From contig CAKMZU010000178.1 of assembly GCA_929200485.1 (NCBI GenBank), positions 1 through 7,193 of the forward strand: 7,193 nucleotides of DNA, given 5' to 3'. Below, piece by piece: positions 5,865 to 7,193 of this stretch. Source of the stretch: an uncultured Gammaproteobacteria bacterium. Lineage in GTDB: Bacteria > Pseudomonadota > Gammaproteobacteria > Pseudomonadales > DT-91. The position numbers and the translations under genes are program-made. The notes beneath the pieces were generated by a model. It saw only the letters and a program-made list of their open reading frames with translations, was not told the DNA's origin and searched no databases. How positions within the stretch are numbered: position 1 is the first letter of the stretch; every line of letters starts with the position of its first letter.

Positions 5865-7014
5865 ATACTGCCTCCGTGCATAAATTTTCAATTTCCATTT
5901 CGTATTCTGTTCTCAGGTCGCATTCGATTTCATGTATGAAATGTAAGTATTTTTCCGTGGTTGTCACACTCGCATGCCCCAGCCTATCTCTCAGATAAAG
6001 CAGAGGATTAAAGAGTATCTTGTCACCTCGAACACGCCTTGCCTCGAGATCTCTAAGAGTATGCGTGGCGTATGTGTGGCGAAGCATGTGAGGATGAACT
6101 TCGAATGGCAACTTGAGATCATTAAGCAAAGTGTTAAACGCTCTGGAATTCGAAGAAAACGATCTTCCTCTGGCCGTGACAAATAACTTGTCAACTGACT
6201 CATGCTTGCCTGCTAGCCTTTGATTTCTTTCATGAAGACAATAATCCCAAAACTCAGCCATTAATGTGAGAGGGATATTTATGCTGCGCTCAACTGAGCC
6301 TTTTATCTCCATATCTTGAGGCTTCAAGGAAACGGCAATATGGCTTCTGGCTTTGATTTCTGCGGGGTTAACAACATATTTCAAAGGAAACGTTAGAATT
6401 TCTTCTTTTCGCAGCCCTGTCATCAGTCCCAGCCTTACCATCAATCGCAATGTAGGGTTTTTAATTGATATTAGTAGCTGCCGAATTTGATCGCCATTGA
6501 GTAGCTTAATCTTCGTTCTAGGCTGCTTTAACATCACATCAGGTCTAGCCTTCATGCCACCTGTTGTGTCGGTGTGAGCTAAGAATGCCTTTGGCTTTCT
6601 TACTATGACATTTTCAATTTCATAGGGTAAAGCGCCGCACCAACCACGAGAGACAGCGTATTGATAAAACTTTATCAGAAGCCTTAAACGCTGATTAACA
6701 GTTGATGCTGATAGATTGAAATGCTCAATCGAAGCATCTCGATAGATAGCTAAAATAGTTGAATCTTTGCGTGATTGAACGTTACGCCAGTCGAGATCAT
6801 TCGCTTCACAGAAACTAAAAAAATCATACATATCACGCCCATAGCGTTCCCAGCTTTTCTTGCTTGCAACACTGCCACTCTTAAGGCAACGATTCTTCAA
6901 AAACTGAAGAACCTCATACTCCAGCGTCACGCCATCACCACGAAAGAGCAAAGGAAATCCCTCGTAAGCCTGACCATTAATCTTGAAGTCCTTTGTCGAA
7001 AAAACTAAGTGCAT
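5839..7014 (-). CDS. intA: Tyrosine recombinase, SE IntA-like
   Basis: 391 residues from ATG 7014, chosen for the AGGAG site at 7021-7025, six bases upstream. The open frame extends to 7104, but the extra 30 codons cross the repeat-rich end region and lack a ribosome site. The N-terminal SAM-like core-binding domain covers about residues 30-125 (includes SWERYGRDMYDFFSFCEAND). The catalytic domain has R202 (LMTGLRKEEIL), K238, H309-x-x-R312 (HPHMLRHTYATH), the RLGH motif with H347, and nucleophile Y356 (TTEKYLHF). The set is therefore complete and the length is ordinary for phage/XerD-like integrases. It is the outermost gene, next to the putative element end, and is the first gene of the intA-tfp-intB overlapping series. 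Expected role: site-specific cleavage and joining at the element end, working with IntB and the inactive partner. Confidence 0.92.
   Translation of the reverse strand: MHLVFSTKDFKINGQAYEGFPLLFRGDGVTLEYEVLQFLKNRCLKSGSVASKKSWERYGRDMYDFFSFCEANDLDWRNVQSRKDSTILAIYRDASIEHFNLSASTVNQRLRLLIKFYQYAVSRGWCGALPYEIENVIVRKPKAFLAHTDTTGGMKARPDVMLKQPRTKIKLLNGDQIRQLLISIKNPTLRLMVRLGLMTGLRKEEILTFPLKYVVNPAEIKARSHIAVSLKPQDMEIKGSVERSINIPLTLMAEFWDYCLHERNQRLAGKHESVDKLFVTARGRSFSSNSRAFNTLLNDLKLPFEVHPHMLRHTYATHTLRDLEARRVRGDKILFNPLLYLRDRLGHASVTTTEKYLHFIHEIECDLRTEYEMEIENLCTEAVYEEENLYG
5871..5875 (-). promoter_or_regulatory. Ribosome binding site deciding the tfp start
   Basis: GGAGG on the minus strand lies six bases before ATG 5864, inside the 3' end of intA. 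It indicates that the first nine residues of the longest frame (from 5891) are not translated. Confidence 0.75.
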
Positions 7015-7020
7015 CGCCTT

Positions 7021-7025
7021 CTCCT
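7021..7025 (-). promoter_or_regulatory. Ribosome binding site deciding the intA start
   Basis: AGGAG on the minus strand (within AGGAGAAGG) lies six bases before ATG 7014. It is the strongest site in the region and sets the start at 7014 instead of the upstream codon at 7104. Confidence 0.75.
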
Positions 7026-7051
7026 GAATGCCCATTAACAATCCGTGGATA

Positions 7052-7111
7052 TGTGCATTTATGGACAAAATTGCTTCGCAATTACGCTTACGCTTTGCCC
7101 ACAACTACACA
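7052..7111. repeat. Inner inverted pair of 13-bp motifs (candidate recombinase-binding arms)
   Basis: TGTGCATTTATGG (7052-7064) and CCACAACTACACA (7099-7111) are imperfect inverted copies of one motif: the second reads TGTGTAGTTGTGG on the other strand and agrees with the first at 10 of 13 positions. They flank 34 bp that include a perfect AATTGC-TTC-GCAATT hairpin (7069-7083). The pair lies just upstream of intA and repeats the layout of the outer pair at 7132-7177. Confidence 0.55.
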
Positions 7112-7131
7112 TTCCCACCGATCCAACAACC

Positions 7132-7177
7132 TGTGCATTTGTGGAAAACGCTTAGCGCGTTTACACACAACTACACA
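7132..7177. other. Candidate attachment/terminal site of the element
   Basis: A second inverted pair of the same 13-bp motif, TGTGCATTTGTGG (7132-7144) and ACACAACTACACA (7165-7177), encloses a short inverted repeat AAACGC-TTAGC-GCGTTT (7146-7162). Nested inverted repeats around a 5-base centre, immediately outside a tyrosine recombinase gene, is how att core sites are normally built. The sequence between 7015 and 7193 codes for nothing convincing. Whether the element ends here, and where cleavage occurs, cannot be told without an empty-site comparison. Confidence 0.5.
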
Positions 7178-7193
7178 AGGCTCCCGTCTCGCT

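Noticed and set aside
7015..7104. A 30-residue N-terminal extension of IntA starting at 7104
   Set aside because: It has no ribosome site and runs through the end repeats, while a strong AGGAG precedes ATG 7014.

Overview
The window looks like the recombination module of an integrative mobile element from a gammaproteobacterium, probably marine or Vibrio-like, together with adjoining cargo or flanking DNA. The taxonomic guess rests on moderate GC, strong Shine-Dalgarno sites, and a near-perfect enterobacterial/Vibrio-type LexA box at the left edge. It is an inference.

The right two thirds (about 1960 to 7193) is a minus-strand block of four genes. They are a tyrosine recombinase with the full R-H-R-H-Y set (5839-7014, IntA type), a recombinase-fold protein that has lost the first catalytic Arg and the HxxR His (4224-5864, TFP type), a second complete tyrosine recombinase with a Cys-rich tail (2356-4227, IntB type), and an 86-residue small protein (1962-2222, SRAP type). 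This order (two active recombinases around an inactive one, then a small accessory protein) matches what I recall of the strand-biased circularizing integrative elements (SEs; SE-6945 and SE-6283/Tn6283 of Vibrio). The first three genes overlap (26 nt, then a 4-nt ATGA overlap), so they are probably translated together. The start codons preferred here differ from the longest open frames, because strong ribosome sites lie at the internal starts.

The 179 bp upstream of intA are non-coding. They hold four copies of a 13-bp motif in alternating orientation plus a short 6-5-6 inverted repeat, and are the best candidate for the recombinase-binding end of the element.

Left of srap, also on the minus strand, is a 144-residue helix-turn-helix plus coiled-coil protein resembling the TnpC/DUF6262 accessory proteins of Tn554-type transposons. 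Its frame continues past its stop into a decayed coding remnant (1190-1414). The left end carries a plus-strand gene of 342 residues (108-1136) with no recognised family, placed behind a strong SOS box and -10 element. It is probably cargo or a flanking DNA-damage-inducible gene. No antibiotic-resistance gene, tRNA, rRNA or CRISPR array was seen. The left terminus of the element could not be located.
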